Shown here piece by piece: positions 1-5,212 of a DNA stretch of 5,212 bases. Every line of letters begins with the position of its first letter. Position 1 is the stretch's first letter. The position numbers and the translations under genes are program-made. Under the pieces are notes generated by a model, which did no database searches, had not been told where the DNA came from, and saw only the letters and a program-made list of their open reading frames with translations. The DNA is from JANWXR01 sp033577755 (GTDB lineage Bacteria > Chloroflexota > Anaerolineae > Anaerolineales > UBA6663): the NCBI GenBank assembly GCA_033577755.1, contig JAVQXV010000212.1:1-5212 (forward strand), in the 5' to 3' direction.

Positions 1-1
1 A

Positions 2-55
2 GACAGGGTGGACAAAGCGACCGCTGAGCTGGCGGCGCGCGGTTTGACCGTTTAG
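2..55 (+). CDS. 3' end of an upstream gene, product unknown
   Basis: An open frame enters from the left edge and ends at TAG 53-55; its last residues read DRVDKATAELAARGLTV. Only 17 codons are visible, too few to name a family. The next start codon (ATG 73) lies 17 bp after the stop and has its own Shine-Dalgarno, so this is probably the preceding gene of the same transcription unit. The alternating Ala/Leu/Glu/Lys pattern fits a C-terminal helix, which many glycosyltransferases have, but that is context rather than evidence. The frame could also be a chance open stretch, since 54 bases is short. Confidence 0.45.
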   Translation, partial: DRVDKATAELAARGLTV

Positions 56-62
56 CGTGCGC

Positions 63-67
63 GGGAG
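63..67 (+). promoter_or_regulatory. Shine-Dalgarno GGGAG before ATG 73
   Basis: GGGAG ends five bases before ATG 73, a normal spacing. It favours ATG 73 over the in-frame GTG at 67, which would overlap the site itself. A working ribosome site in front of the remnant gene fits the idea that the 5' end of a real glycosyltransferase gene is preserved here. Confidence 0.5.
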
Positions 68-72
68 TGCCC

Positions 73-324
73 ATGGCACAGCCGCATGTCGTCACCATCA
101 TCCTCAATACGAATCGCCGCGAAGGCATGCTCGTGGCCGCAATGGATCGTCTGTGGCGAAACCCGGCGGAGGCCGAGCAGATGGGCACGCGCGGCCGGCA
201 GCGGATGGTGGCCGAGTTTTCACTCGACCAATGGCTGGAGCGCTGGGCCGGTCTGATACAGACGCTTTGGAGTGCGCTGTGCGGATCGGTATTGACGTCC
301 GCTATCTCTCACATAGCCTGGTAG
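73..324 (+). pseudogene. Chimeric glycosyltransferase remnant: GT2 start joined to GT4 end
   Basis: The frame is 83 codons from ATG 73 to TAG 322-324. Residues 1-17, MAQPHVVTIILNTNRRE, look like the first beta strand and nucleotide-binding turn of a GT2 (GT-A fold) glycosyltransferase of the rhamnosyltransferase-like group. From about residue 18 the protein instead resembles the last helices of a GT4 (GT-B fold) enzyme: a helix AAMDRLWRNPAEAEQMG, then GRQRMVAEFSLDQWLERW, a pattern that normally closes such proteins. Neither catalytic core is present, and each parent family is normally 300-400 residues. The simplest reading is a deletion that removed the body of a GT2 gene and most of a following GT4 gene, leaving an in-frame fusion; a misjoined assembly would look the same. 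The final ~18 residues are encoded within the overlap with the next gene. A genuine small protein is possible but less likely. Confidence 0.6.
269..272 (+). promoter_or_regulatory. Shine-Dalgarno GGAG that sets the GT4 start at GTG 279
   Basis: GGAG ends six bases before GTG 279, and the protein from that codon (VRIGIDVRYL) begins exactly where GT4 proteins usually begin. The same frame is open back to position 57, but the upstream residues are Arg/His/Gly-rich and unlike any glycosyltransferase N-terminus, so the longer start is rejected. Confidence 0.65.
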
Positions 325-1484
325 GCGGCGTCCACACCTACGTGCGGCATCTGGTTCCCGCGTTGCTGGAGCAGGCCGCAGGGCACACGGTCTTTCTCTA
401 TGCGGACGCCAAGCGGCCGTTTGAGCTGGATGCGTTGCCGGAAGGTGTGACGCTGCGCACCCTGCCCTATCGCAACGGCGTCTCCAGCGTGTTGAACGAC
501 CTCTGGAGATTGCGTGCCTGGATGGCGCGCGACCGGCTGGACGTAGCCCATTTCCCGGCGAACTACGGCTTCGGCCCACCCGGGGCGCGCACGGTGATCA
601 CGCTGCACGATGAAATCAACGTCATGCCCTGGTGGGAGATCGTCCGCGGCCATCCTAAAAACCTGCGCACGCTGGCGATGATGACATACCTGCACGCCTG
701 CTCCACGCTTGCCGTGCGCCGCGCTCACCTGCTCATCACCGTCTCCGAATACGCGCGCCGGCAGATCGCGCGCTACAGCGGTTTCCCCGCCGACCGCATC
801 GTCCCCGTCCACCATGCGCCCACGCCCGACCTGCGGCGCGTGACAGACCCCGTCGTGCTGGCCGAGGTTCGCGCCCGGCTCGGCGTGCCGGAGCGATTCG
901 TGCTGGCGGATGGGATCAAGAATCCCGGCGTCCTCATCCGCGCCTGGCGTCGCCTGCCGAAGGCGCTGCGCGCCGAACGCCAGATCGTCTTCTTCTCGCG
1001 TCGCCCGGATCCGCCGGCTGTGATCCAGGAGGCCGTGGCAGCCGGTCATGCCCGCCTGCTCATTCGGCCGGAGCGGGCCGACCTGATCGCCCTATACAGC
1101 CAGGCCGAGGCCTTCGTCTTTCCTTCCTGGATAGAAGGCTTCGGCATCCCGATCCTGGAAGCGATGACGTGCGGTGCGCCGGTCATCGCCTCCGATCGCG
1201 GCGCCATCCCGGAAGTCGCCGGCGGGGCTGCCCTGATTGTAGATGCCGAGGACGACGCTGCGCTGGCAACCTGTCTGATTCGTGTCCTGAGCGAACCCGC
1301 CGAACGCGAACGGCTGCGCGCCCTCGGCTTTGCGCGCGCGGCGCAGTTCTCCTGGTCACGGACGGCGCGCCTCGTCCTGGAAAGTTATCAGCAGGTATCG
1401 CGTGCACGCAAAACCTGTCAGCCGCACCCTGAGCGGAAGCGGAGCGAAGCGAAGCGGCAGTCGAAGGGGCGGCACGTTCCCTGA
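279..1484 (+). CDS. GT4-family (GT-B fold) glycosyltransferase with insertion-altered C-terminus
   Basis: This 401-residue cytoplasmic enzyme probably transfers a sugar from a nucleotide-sugar donor to a growing lipid-linked glycan; donor and acceptor cannot be read from sequence. The N-terminal acceptor domain (about 1-185) starts VRIGIDVRYL and carries the glycine turn LVGGVHTYVRHL (14-25) and TVITLHDEIN (105-114). The C-terminal donor domain holds IKNPGVLIRAW (213-223), whose Lys-Asn matches the phosphate-binding KN of the family, and WIEGFGIPILEAM (284-296), the EX7E motif with Glu286 and Glu294. GAPVIAS and GAIPEVAGGAALIV follow as expected. GTG 279 is chosen for its Shine-Dalgarno and the family N-terminus; it overlaps the upstream remnant by 46 bp. 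The last 27 residues are a basic tail encoded by a 103-bp inserted element, which also supplies the stop. Without it the protein would be 378 residues ending VSARPN at TGA 1525-1527. The catalytic domains are intact, so activity is probably retained. Confidence 0.9.
   Translation: MRIGIDVRYLSHSLVGGVHTYVRHLVPALLEQAAGHTVFLYADAKRPFELDALPEGVTLRTLPYRNGVSSVLNDLWRLRAWMARDRLDVAHFPANYGFGPPGARTVITLHDEINVMPWWEIVRGHPKNLRTLAMMTYLHACSTLAVRRAHLLITVSEYARRQIARYSGFPADRIVPVHHAPTPDLRRVTDPVVLAEVRARLGVPERFVLADGIKNPGVLIRAWRRLPKALRAERQIVFFSRRPDPPAVIQEAVAAGHARLLIRPERADLIALYSQAEAFVFPSWIEGFGIPILEAMTCGAPVIASDRGAIPEVAGGAALIVDAEDDAALATCLIRVLSEPAERERLRALGFARAAQFSWSRTARLVLESYQQVSRARKTCQPHPERKRSEAKRQSKGRHVP
1391..1399 (+). 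repeat. Left 9-bp target-site duplication
   Basis: GCAGGTATC here is identical to positions 1503-1511, directly flanking the 103-bp element on both sides. The match stops exactly at nine bases on both edges (A against C before it, G against T after it). It encodes Gln-Val-Ser of the GT4 C-terminus, so this copy is the original target. Confidence 0.75.
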
Positions 1485-1502
1485 CAACCTTTGCGTGCAC
1501 AC
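1400..1502. mobile_element. 103-bp MITE-like element with terminal inverted repeats
   Basis: The outer 22 bases at each end (1400-1421 and 1481-1502) are inverted repeats with 18 of 22 positions pairing; mismatches are at 1401 and 1413-1415. Inside these, 1421-1430 pairs with 1465-1473 over nine base pairs if A1426 is bulged, so the whole element could fold into one long imperfect hairpin. The middle is a purine-rich run of GCGGA/GCGAA-type units (about 1431-1460) between CCCTGAGCG and CAGTCGAAGGG; I recall similar short interspersed sequences from environmental bacterial genomes. A perfect 9-bp direct repeat flanks it. It encodes no transposase, so it would have been moved by an enzyme acting in trans; nine-base duplications are made by several DDE transposase families, among them IS1 and IS4/IS10 relatives, but which one cannot be told here. 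It lies in the 3' end of the GT4 gene and supplies its present stop codon. Confidence 0.72.
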
Positions 1503-1511
1503 GCAGGTATC
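1503..1511 (+). repeat. Right 9-bp target-site duplication
   Basis: GCAGGTATC, the second copy. Joining position 1399 directly to 1512 rebuilds the codons CAG GTA TCT GCC CGC CCA AAC TGA, in frame with the GT4 gene and ending at 1527. Confidence 0.75.
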
Positions 1512-1527
1512 TGCCCGCCCAAACTGA
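1512..1527 (+). pseudogene. Displaced original 3' end of the GT4 gene
   Basis: These bases encode the end of the pre-insertion reading frame (completion of Ser, then Ala-Arg-Pro-Asn and TGA 1525-1527). They are no longer translated as the gene's C-terminus, because the element plus duplication adds 112 bp, which is not a multiple of three, and a stop inside the element's right arm (1482-1484) ends translation first. This is inferred from the repeat structure. Confidence 0.6.
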
Positions 1528-1553
1528 AGCGGCGCGAACGTGCTTCTGGAGTT

Positions 1554-1757
1554 CACGAATGAGCACGAATGGTCGCGAATGGAACACGAAATCAATACGA
1601 ATGAACGCGAATAGCAGCGCAGCGAATGGACACGTATCCACACGAATGAGCACGAATGGTCGCGAATGAACACGTATCAACACGAATGAACACGAATGGC
1701 AGCGAATGGACACGAATAAACAAAAGCCATTCGTGAGAATTCGTGTCCATTCGTGGA
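1554..1757. repeat. Degenerate 10-bp tandem array, CACGAATGRA type
   Basis: The non-coding spacer between the GT4 and GT2 genes is filled with degenerate decamers. From 1621 to 1720 ten consecutive 10-base units stay in exact phase, variants of CACGAATGAA, CACGAATGGA, CGCGAATGAA and CACGTATCAA. Higher-order copies exist: 1631-1670 and 1671-1710 match at 35 of 40 positions, and 1554-1581 is identical to 1641-1668 over 28 bases. Units at 1581-1620 are out of phase and more decayed. From 1726 the units are inverted (CCATTCGTG, GAATTCGTG, CCATTCGTG). Minus-strand frames through it give repetitive peptides (FVLIRVHS-like), which are by-products of the repeat. I recall similar CACGAATGG-type spacer repeats in other environmental bacterial genomes. 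Role unknown. The rest of the 1528-1800 spacer shows no gene or clear promoter. Confidence 0.85.
1691..1753. repeat. Nested inverted repeats ending the decamer array
   Basis: Two perfect inverted pairs are visible. Positions 1703-1717 (CGAATGGACACGAAT) pair with 1739-1753 over 15 bp with a 21-base loop. As an alternative, 1691-1700 pairs with 1726-1735 over 10 bp. The two stems cannot fully form together, because the 1726-1735 arm lies in the loop of the larger stem. There is no T-run after either stem, so an intrinsic terminator is not supported. Confidence 0.7.
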
Positions 1758-1800
1758 TAAACAACAGCCTCTCTGACCACTGACATCGGTTTCAACGGGT

Positions 1801-2757
1801 ATGCTTCCACGCGTTGCCGTGATTGTGCTGGCCTATAACGGCGTTGACTTGACGCTCAACTGCCTGGCCTCGCTGCGCCGGTCGGATTACGCCAATGCCG
1901 AGGTGATGGTGGTGGACAACGCCTCGACTGATAACACGGTGGAAGCCGTGCGGGCTACTTTCCCCAAAGTGTGCCTGATCGAGGCCGGGGACAACCTGGG
2001 CTATGCCGGGGGCAACAACGTCGGCCTGCGCGCGGCGCTGGCGCGCGGTGCGGATTTGATGTTCCTGGTCAACAACGACACGACGCTCGAACGCGACTGC
2101 ATCTCCCGGCTGGTTCAAGTTGTGATGCAGCGCCCGCGCCTCGGGGCCATCGGCCCGATGGTGTACACGTGGGACGAAGGTCACCTGATCAGCTCGGCGG
2201 GCGGCGTGATAGACTGGGCACATGCGGACGCCTGGAACGCCGGCGCAGGGGAGGAAGACCGCGGCCGGTATCCCGCCCGAACGGTGGACTATGTCAACGG
2301 CTGCGGGCTTATGGTCACCCGCGCGGCGGTCGAGGCGGCAGGATTGCTGGACACTCGCTACTTCATGTACTGGGAAGAGACCGACTGGTGTCGGCGCATC
2401 GCCCGCGCCGGCTTCGAGCTTTGGTTCGAGCCGGCCGCCCGAATGCGCCACAAGGCGCCCATCCATCATCAGGAGCTGGGGCCGACCACACTGTACTACG
2501 TCGCTCGCAATCGCCTGCTGTTCTTTGCGCGGCACGCCCCGGTGCGGCTGAAGTTCCTGGCGCTCGCGCGCGCACTGAACGGCCTGCTCCAGGGCATGCG
2601 GCGGCACCGGGCTGCCGGCCGCCACGAATACGTTGCCGCCATCCGGTGGGCGATCTGGCACGCCGTGCGCCAACAGTGGGGCCGCGCCGACCCGGCGTTA
2701 TGGCTGATTTCTGACCGCACACGGGCAACGGTCGGTTCGGCCCCAAGCCCGTCGTAG
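1801..2757 (+). CDS. GT2-family glycosyltransferase (rhamnosyltransferase-like)
   Basis: A 318-residue GT-A fold inverting glycosyltransferase of the COG1216/WbbL-like type; it probably adds one sugar, often a deoxyhexose such as rhamnose in this group, to a lipid-linked glycan on the cytoplasmic face. The N-terminus VAVIVLAYNG (5-14) is the nucleotide-binding strand. VVDNASTDNT (37-46) holds the first conserved Asp. NLGYAGGNNVGL (65-76) is typical of the family. FLVNNDTTLE (88-97) is the DXD-equivalent region, with Asp93. VNGCGLMVTRAAV (165-177) and MYWEETDWCRR (189-199), containing the conserved E-D-W acceptor/base region, complete the core. The C-terminal ~90 residues form the amphipathic, arginine-rich tail usual in these peripheral membrane enzymes. 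ATG 1801 immediately precedes the first strand, but no good Shine-Dalgarno is seen before it; the repeat array upstream may have replaced the native leader. The polymerase-family gene starts 18 bp after its stop. Confidence 0.92.
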   Translation: MLPRVAVIVLAYNGVDLTLNCLASLRRSDYANAEVMVVDNASTDNTVEAVRATFPKVCLIEAGDNLGYAGGNNVGLRAALARGADLMFLVNNDTTLERDCISRLVQVVMQRPRLGAIGPMVYTWDEGHLISSAGGVIDWAHADAWNAGAGEEDRGRYPARTVDYVNGCGLMVTRAAVEAAGLLDTRYFMYWEETDWCRRIARAGFELWFEPAARMRHKAPIHHQELGPTTLYYVARNRLLFFARHAPVRLKFLALARALNGLLQGMRRHRAAGRHEYVAAIRWAIWHAVRQQWGRADPALWLISDRTRATVGSAPSPS

Positions 2758-2759
2758 CC

Positions 2760-2763
2760 GAGG
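2760..2763 (+). promoter_or_regulatory. Possible Shine-Dalgarno GAGG before ATG 2776
   Basis: GAGG lies 12 bases before ATG 2776, longer than ideal spacing. It is the only purine-rich candidate in the 18-base gap after the GT2 stop. The next in-frame Met is residue 121, well inside the membrane domain, so ATG 2776 is kept. Confidence 0.3.
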
Positions 2764-2775
2764 CGTGAACGTCAC

Positions 2776-4230
2776 ATGCAACTTCCCGGCACGTTCTCAT
2801 CCTTTGAAAAACCCTGGCATGAGGGATTGGGCCTGATCCGGCGCCGCTGGGTCACCTGGGCGATTGTGGCCGCCGTTCTGATCGTGGCTGCCGGCCTGGG
2901 CTTCCTGGCGCCGCGCGCCGAGGCGCGTCAGGTCTTCCTGGTCGCGGGCGCGCTGCTGGCTGCCGCGCCGCTGGTGTTTCTGGCGCTGGATTTCCTCACC
3001 CGGCGGCGCGAGTGGGCGCCGTTGCTGATCTTGTTCGCAGCCCTCTTCATCCCCTGGGACATCCCGGTGCGCGGCAGCAGCTTTGTGGCGAGCCTGATCC
3101 TTACAGTTGTCCTGGCCGGCCTGTGGCTGCTCAAAATGCTCACCGTGGAGCGGAAACTGTCACTGCTCCCGTCGGCCCTCAACCGGCCAGTGCTGGGCTT
3201 CAGCCTGGTGGTCGTCATCTCGTTGGTCTGGAGCAACATCTTCCGCGACGCGCTGGTGTATGTCTGGCCTTCGTTCCCGTTCGTTCAGGTCACCTCGGCG
3301 CTGGTGATGCTCATGCTGCCGGCGTTGAGTCTGATGGTTGTCAATTACTTCGACGATTTGAAGTGGCTCCGGCGGCTGGTCATCCTGATGCTGTTGGCCG
3401 GGCTGCTCGGCCTGGTGAGCGAATTTGTGTTGCCGGTGATCCCGGTTCAGACGCGCGGGACGTTCACCATGTGGGTGGTCAGCCTGAGCATCGGCCTGCT
3501 GTTTTGGGCGCAGCTCAACCCATGGCTCAGGGCGGCGCTGATCGTGATCGTGCTGGGCTGGTGCTACTGGAGCTTCGGCCTGCGCATCACCTGGCTGGCC
3601 AGCTGGCTGCCCACACTGGTCGCCATGCTCGTGCTGTTCTTTATGCGCTCCTATAAGCTGCTGCTGCTCCTGGTCGCTGTGGCGCTGATCTGGGCCTACT
3701 TCAATCAGGACTACCTCTTCAGCATCTTCGCCGCCGAACAGGAAGAAAGCGGCCTGACGCGGCTGGCGGCCTGGGGCCAGAACTGGCTGGTCACGCGCGA
3801 GCATCTCCTCTTCGGCACCGGCCCGGCCGGCTATGCAGTGTACTACATGACCTATTTCCCCAGGGATGCTATGGCTACCCACAGCAACTATATTGACATC
3901 GTGTCGCAGCTCGGCGTATTCGGCTTCGGCTTCTATCTTTGGATTTTGGGGGCAACGGCCTGGGCCGGCTTTCGGCTGTGCCGGCGGCTGAAGGGCCGCC
4001 GCGATTTCACCGAGGCGCTGGCGAACGCCGCCTTCGCCGGCGTGGTAGGGTGCATCGTCATCAACGCCTTCGGCGACTGGGTGATCCCATTCGCCTATAC
4101 CCAGGGCGTCTCCGGCTACGATTACGCCGCTTACAATTGGCTGTTTATCGGTGCCATCTTCGCGCTGGATCGTCTGACGCGCGATGGCAGAGCAGTTACC
4201 GAACACCGGCCCGGCGCGCCGGCCGCCTGA
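2776..4230 (+). CDS. O-antigen ligase/polymerase (Wzy/WaaL-like) family membrane protein
   Basis: A 484-residue polytopic inner-membrane protein with about 12-14 hydrophobic segments, roughly at 25-44, 53-74, 81-98, 102-121, 138-153, 167-190, 200-222, 229-246, 251-269, 273-290, 293-310, 380-400, 416-436 and 452-466. The long non-membrane stretch at about 311-379 is the large outer loop of this superfamily. It contains RLAAWGQNWLVTREHLLFGTGPAGY (329-353), with the GTGP turn, followed by HSNYIDIVSQLGVFGFGFY (369-387), whose His369 and following hydrophobic helix match the Wzy_C pattern. Such proteins use polyprenyl-diphosphate-linked glycans outside the membrane, either to polymerise repeat units (Wzy) or to transfer glycan to lipid A, protein or another acceptor (WaaL/PglL-like). 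Sequence alone does not separate these; its place among glycosyltransferases favours polymerase, but a ligase is possible. The N-terminal 24 residues are soluble and the C-terminus is a short polar tail. The next gene starts after a 29-bp gap. Confidence 0.88.
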   Translation: MQLPGTFSSFEKPWHEGLGLIRRRWVTWAIVAAVLIVAAGLGFLAPRAEARQVFLVAGALLAAAPLVFLALDFLTRRREWAPLLILFAALFIPWDIPVRGSSFVASLILTVVLAGLWLLKMLTVERKLSLLPSALNRPVLGFSLVVVISLVWSNIFRDALVYVWPSFPFVQVTSALVMLMLPALSLMVVNYFDDLKWLRRLVILMLLAGLLGLVSEFVLPVIPVQTRGTFTMWVVSLSIGLLFWAQLNPWLRAALIVIVLGWCYWSFGLRITWLASWLPTLVAMLVLFFMRSYKLLLLLVAVALIWAYFNQDYLFSIFAAEQEESGLTRLAAWGQNWLVTREHLLFGTGPAGYAVYYMTYFPRDAMATHSNYIDIVSQLGVFGFGFYLWILGATAWAGFRLCRRLKGRRDFTEALANAAFAGVVGCIVINAFGDWVIPFAYTQGVSGYDYAAYNWLFIGAIFALDRLTRDGRAVTEHRPGAPAA

Positions 4231-4259
4231 AGCCATAACTCATTTGATCGTCCGGCGCT

Positions 4260-5212
4260 ATGCGCATCCTCTTCCTCTCCCGCTGGTTCCCGTACCCGGC
4301 GGATAACGGCTCCCGCATCCGCATCCTGAACCTGATCCGCCGGCTGGCCACCCGCCATGAGATCGCTCTTCTATCTTTTACTTCGAGCGCGGTGAAGCCG
4401 GAGCACCTGGCGGCCCTGCGACCATGGTGTGCGCGTATTGAAACCGTGCCCTATCAGGCGTACCGGCCGGGGAGCTGGCGCGCCCTGGCGGGCTTTTTGG
4501 ACGGGCGGCCGCGCTCCGTTGTGGATACGTTCAGCCATGAACTGGCCGTCCGCGCCGTGCAGCTGGCGCGCGACTGGTCACCCGATCTGGTGCTGGCCTC
4601 GCAAATTGATATGGCGCCTTACGCCCTCGATCTCGAATGCCGGGCCAGGGTGCTCGAAGAGCTGGAGTTGAACGCCCTGTACCACGCCTTCACGCGGGCG
4701 CGTGGGCTGAAGCGCCTGCGCGCCGGCCTCACCTGGTGGAAGCTGGCGCGTTACGTCCGTCGGATACTGGCCGCCTTCGATCTGTGCACCGTTGTTTCCG
4801 AATCTGAACGGCAGCGCGTGCTGGCAATCGCTCCTGCCGCCCGGCGGGTGGAGGTAGTGCCGAACGGCCTCGACCTGGCAGATTATCGGCAAGACTATGG
4901 CCCTCCCGAAGCGGAGACCCTGATCTACGCAGGCGCGCTGACGTATTCGGCCAACTTCGACGCGGTGAACTATTTCCTGCGCGAGATTTATCCGTGCATC
5001 CTGGCCCGCCGGCCTGCCGTCCGCTTCACCGTTACCGGTTCGCTGGAAGGTGTGCCGGTTCAGCGCCTGCCGCATCCTCCCGGTCTGCAGCTGACGGGAT
5101 ACTTGGACGATGTCCGCCCGGCGGTGGCGCGCAGCTGGGTCAGCGTGGTGCCTTTGCGCGAGGGCGGCGGGACGCGGCTCAAGATTCTCGAATCTCTGGC
5201 GCTGGGCACGCC
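4260..5212 (+). CDS. GT4-family glycosyltransferase, 3' end cut by window edge
   Basis: 317 codons are visible from ATG 4260 and the frame is still open at the window end; the family usually runs to about 400 residues, so some 80-100 are missing. The N-terminus MRILFLSRWFPYPADNGSRI (1-20), with the Asn-Gly-Ser-Arg loop, and RRLATRHEIALLSF (27-40) begin the GT-B acceptor domain. LCTVVSESERQRV (175-187) and VEVVPNGLDL (197-206) mark the domain link. LIYAGALTYSANFDAVNYFL (221-240) opens the donor domain, and LTGYLDDVRPAVA (278-290) and VPLREGGGTRLKILESLALG (297-316) form the donor-binding region; Glu301 starts the glycine-rich motif and Glu311 takes the second EX7E-like position. The layout resembles the sugar transferases linked to PEP-CTERM/EpsH-type exopolysaccharide loci (TIGR03087-like); that subfamily assignment is inference. 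No clear Shine-Dalgarno is seen in the 29-bp gap before it. It probably adds another sugar to the same polysaccharide. Confidence 0.9.
   Translation, partial: MRILFLSRWFPYPADNGSRIRILNLIRRLATRHEIALLSFTSSAVKPEHLAALRPWCARIETVPYQAYRPGSWRALAGFLDGRPRSVVDTFSHELAVRAVQLARDWSPDLVLASQIDMAPYALDLECRARVLEELELNALYHAFTRARGLKRLRAGLTWWKLARYVRRILAAFDLCTVVSESERQRVLAIAPAARRVEVVPNGLDLADYRQDYGPPEAETLIYAGALTYSANFDAVNYFLREIYPCILARRPAVRFTVTGSLEGVPVQRLPHPPGLQLTGYLDDVRPAVARSWVSVVPLREGGGTRLKILESLALGT

Noticed and set aside
57..278. N-terminal extension of the GT4 frame back to position 57 (about 74 extra residues)
   Set aside because: The extra residues are Arg/His/Gly-rich without family resemblance, the frame coincides with the better-supported remnant in another frame, and GTG 279 has a proper Shine-Dalgarno and the expected N-terminus.
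309..1049. Minus-strand open frame (246 codons) opposite the GT4 gene
   Set aside because: It has no family motif, and the + strand frame carries complete GT4 signatures; high GC makes long antisense frames common.
1400..1502. Intrinsic terminator at the end of the GT4 gene
   Set aside because: The hairpin is long but imperfect, lies across the coding end, and is not followed by a T-run; the flanking 9-bp duplication explains it better as an inserted element.
1554..1757. CRISPR array
   Set aside because: Units are about 10 bp, contiguous and degenerate, with no unique spacers of constant length and no cas genes nearby.
1183..1764. Minus-strand frames through the spacer giving FVLIRVHS-type repetitive peptides
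   Set aside because: The peptide periodicity is a direct translation of the decamer array and continues as low-complexity sequence across the GT4 gene; no start context or domain supports a gene.
1792..2673. Minus-strand open frame (293 codons) opposite the GT2 gene
   Set aside because: The + strand protein has all GT2 motifs in order, while the antisense product shows none and is rich in His/Gln/Arg.
3160..4236. Long minus-strand open frame (358 codons) opposite the membrane protein
   Set aside because: Its product is Gln/His/Asp/Pro-rich, as expected from reading the complement of a Leu/Val/Trp-rich membrane gene; it has no recognisable domain and the + strand gene is clear.

Overview
The window is GC-rich (coding regions look above 60% GC) and every supported gene lies on the + strand. 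It is a piece of a cell-surface polysaccharide (exopolysaccharide or O-antigen-like) biosynthesis locus. In order it holds the last codons of an upstream gene, a short glycosyltransferase remnant, a GT4-type glycosyltransferase, a repeat-filled spacer, a GT2-type glycosyltransferase, a multi-pass O-antigen polymerase/ligase-family protein, and a second GT4-type glycosyltransferase cut by the window end. No RNA gene, CRISPR array, integrase or transposase was seen. The codon use, the mix of glycosyltransferases and the CACGAATGRA-type spacer repeat suggest an environmental bacterium, possibly Chloroflexota. That assignment is inference from general familiarity and is weak.

Bases 1-1527: the upstream gene ends at 55. 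An 83-codon frame at 73-324 follows. It reads like the first residues of a GT2 enzyme joined directly to the last third of a GT4 C-terminal domain, so it is probably what remains after a deletion between two adjacent glycosyltransferase genes (or an assembly chimera). The GT4 gene starts inside it at GTG 279, with its own Shine-Dalgarno. Its 3' end has been hit by a 103-bp element (1400-1502) with imperfect terminal inverted repeats and a perfect 9-bp flanking duplication. Removing the element and one copy of the duplication restores a natural C-terminus ending at 1527.

Bases 1528-1800: a non-coding spacer dominated by a 10-bp tandem repeat array that has higher-order 40-bp and 28-bp duplications and ends in inverted units able to fold into hairpins.

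Bases 1801-5212: GT2, polymerase/ligase-family protein and GT4 follow with short gaps (18 and 29 bp), consistent with one transcription unit. The glycosyltransferases would assemble an oligosaccharide unit on a lipid carrier on the cytoplasmic side of the membrane, and the membrane protein would polymerise or transfer it on the outer side.

I do not see an undescribed multi-gene system here. The points most worth a second look are the small MITE-like insertion that rewrote a protein C-terminus, the glycosyltransferase fusion remnant, and the structured decamer array. All three lie in the first 1.8 kb and suggest a rearrangement-prone part of the locus.
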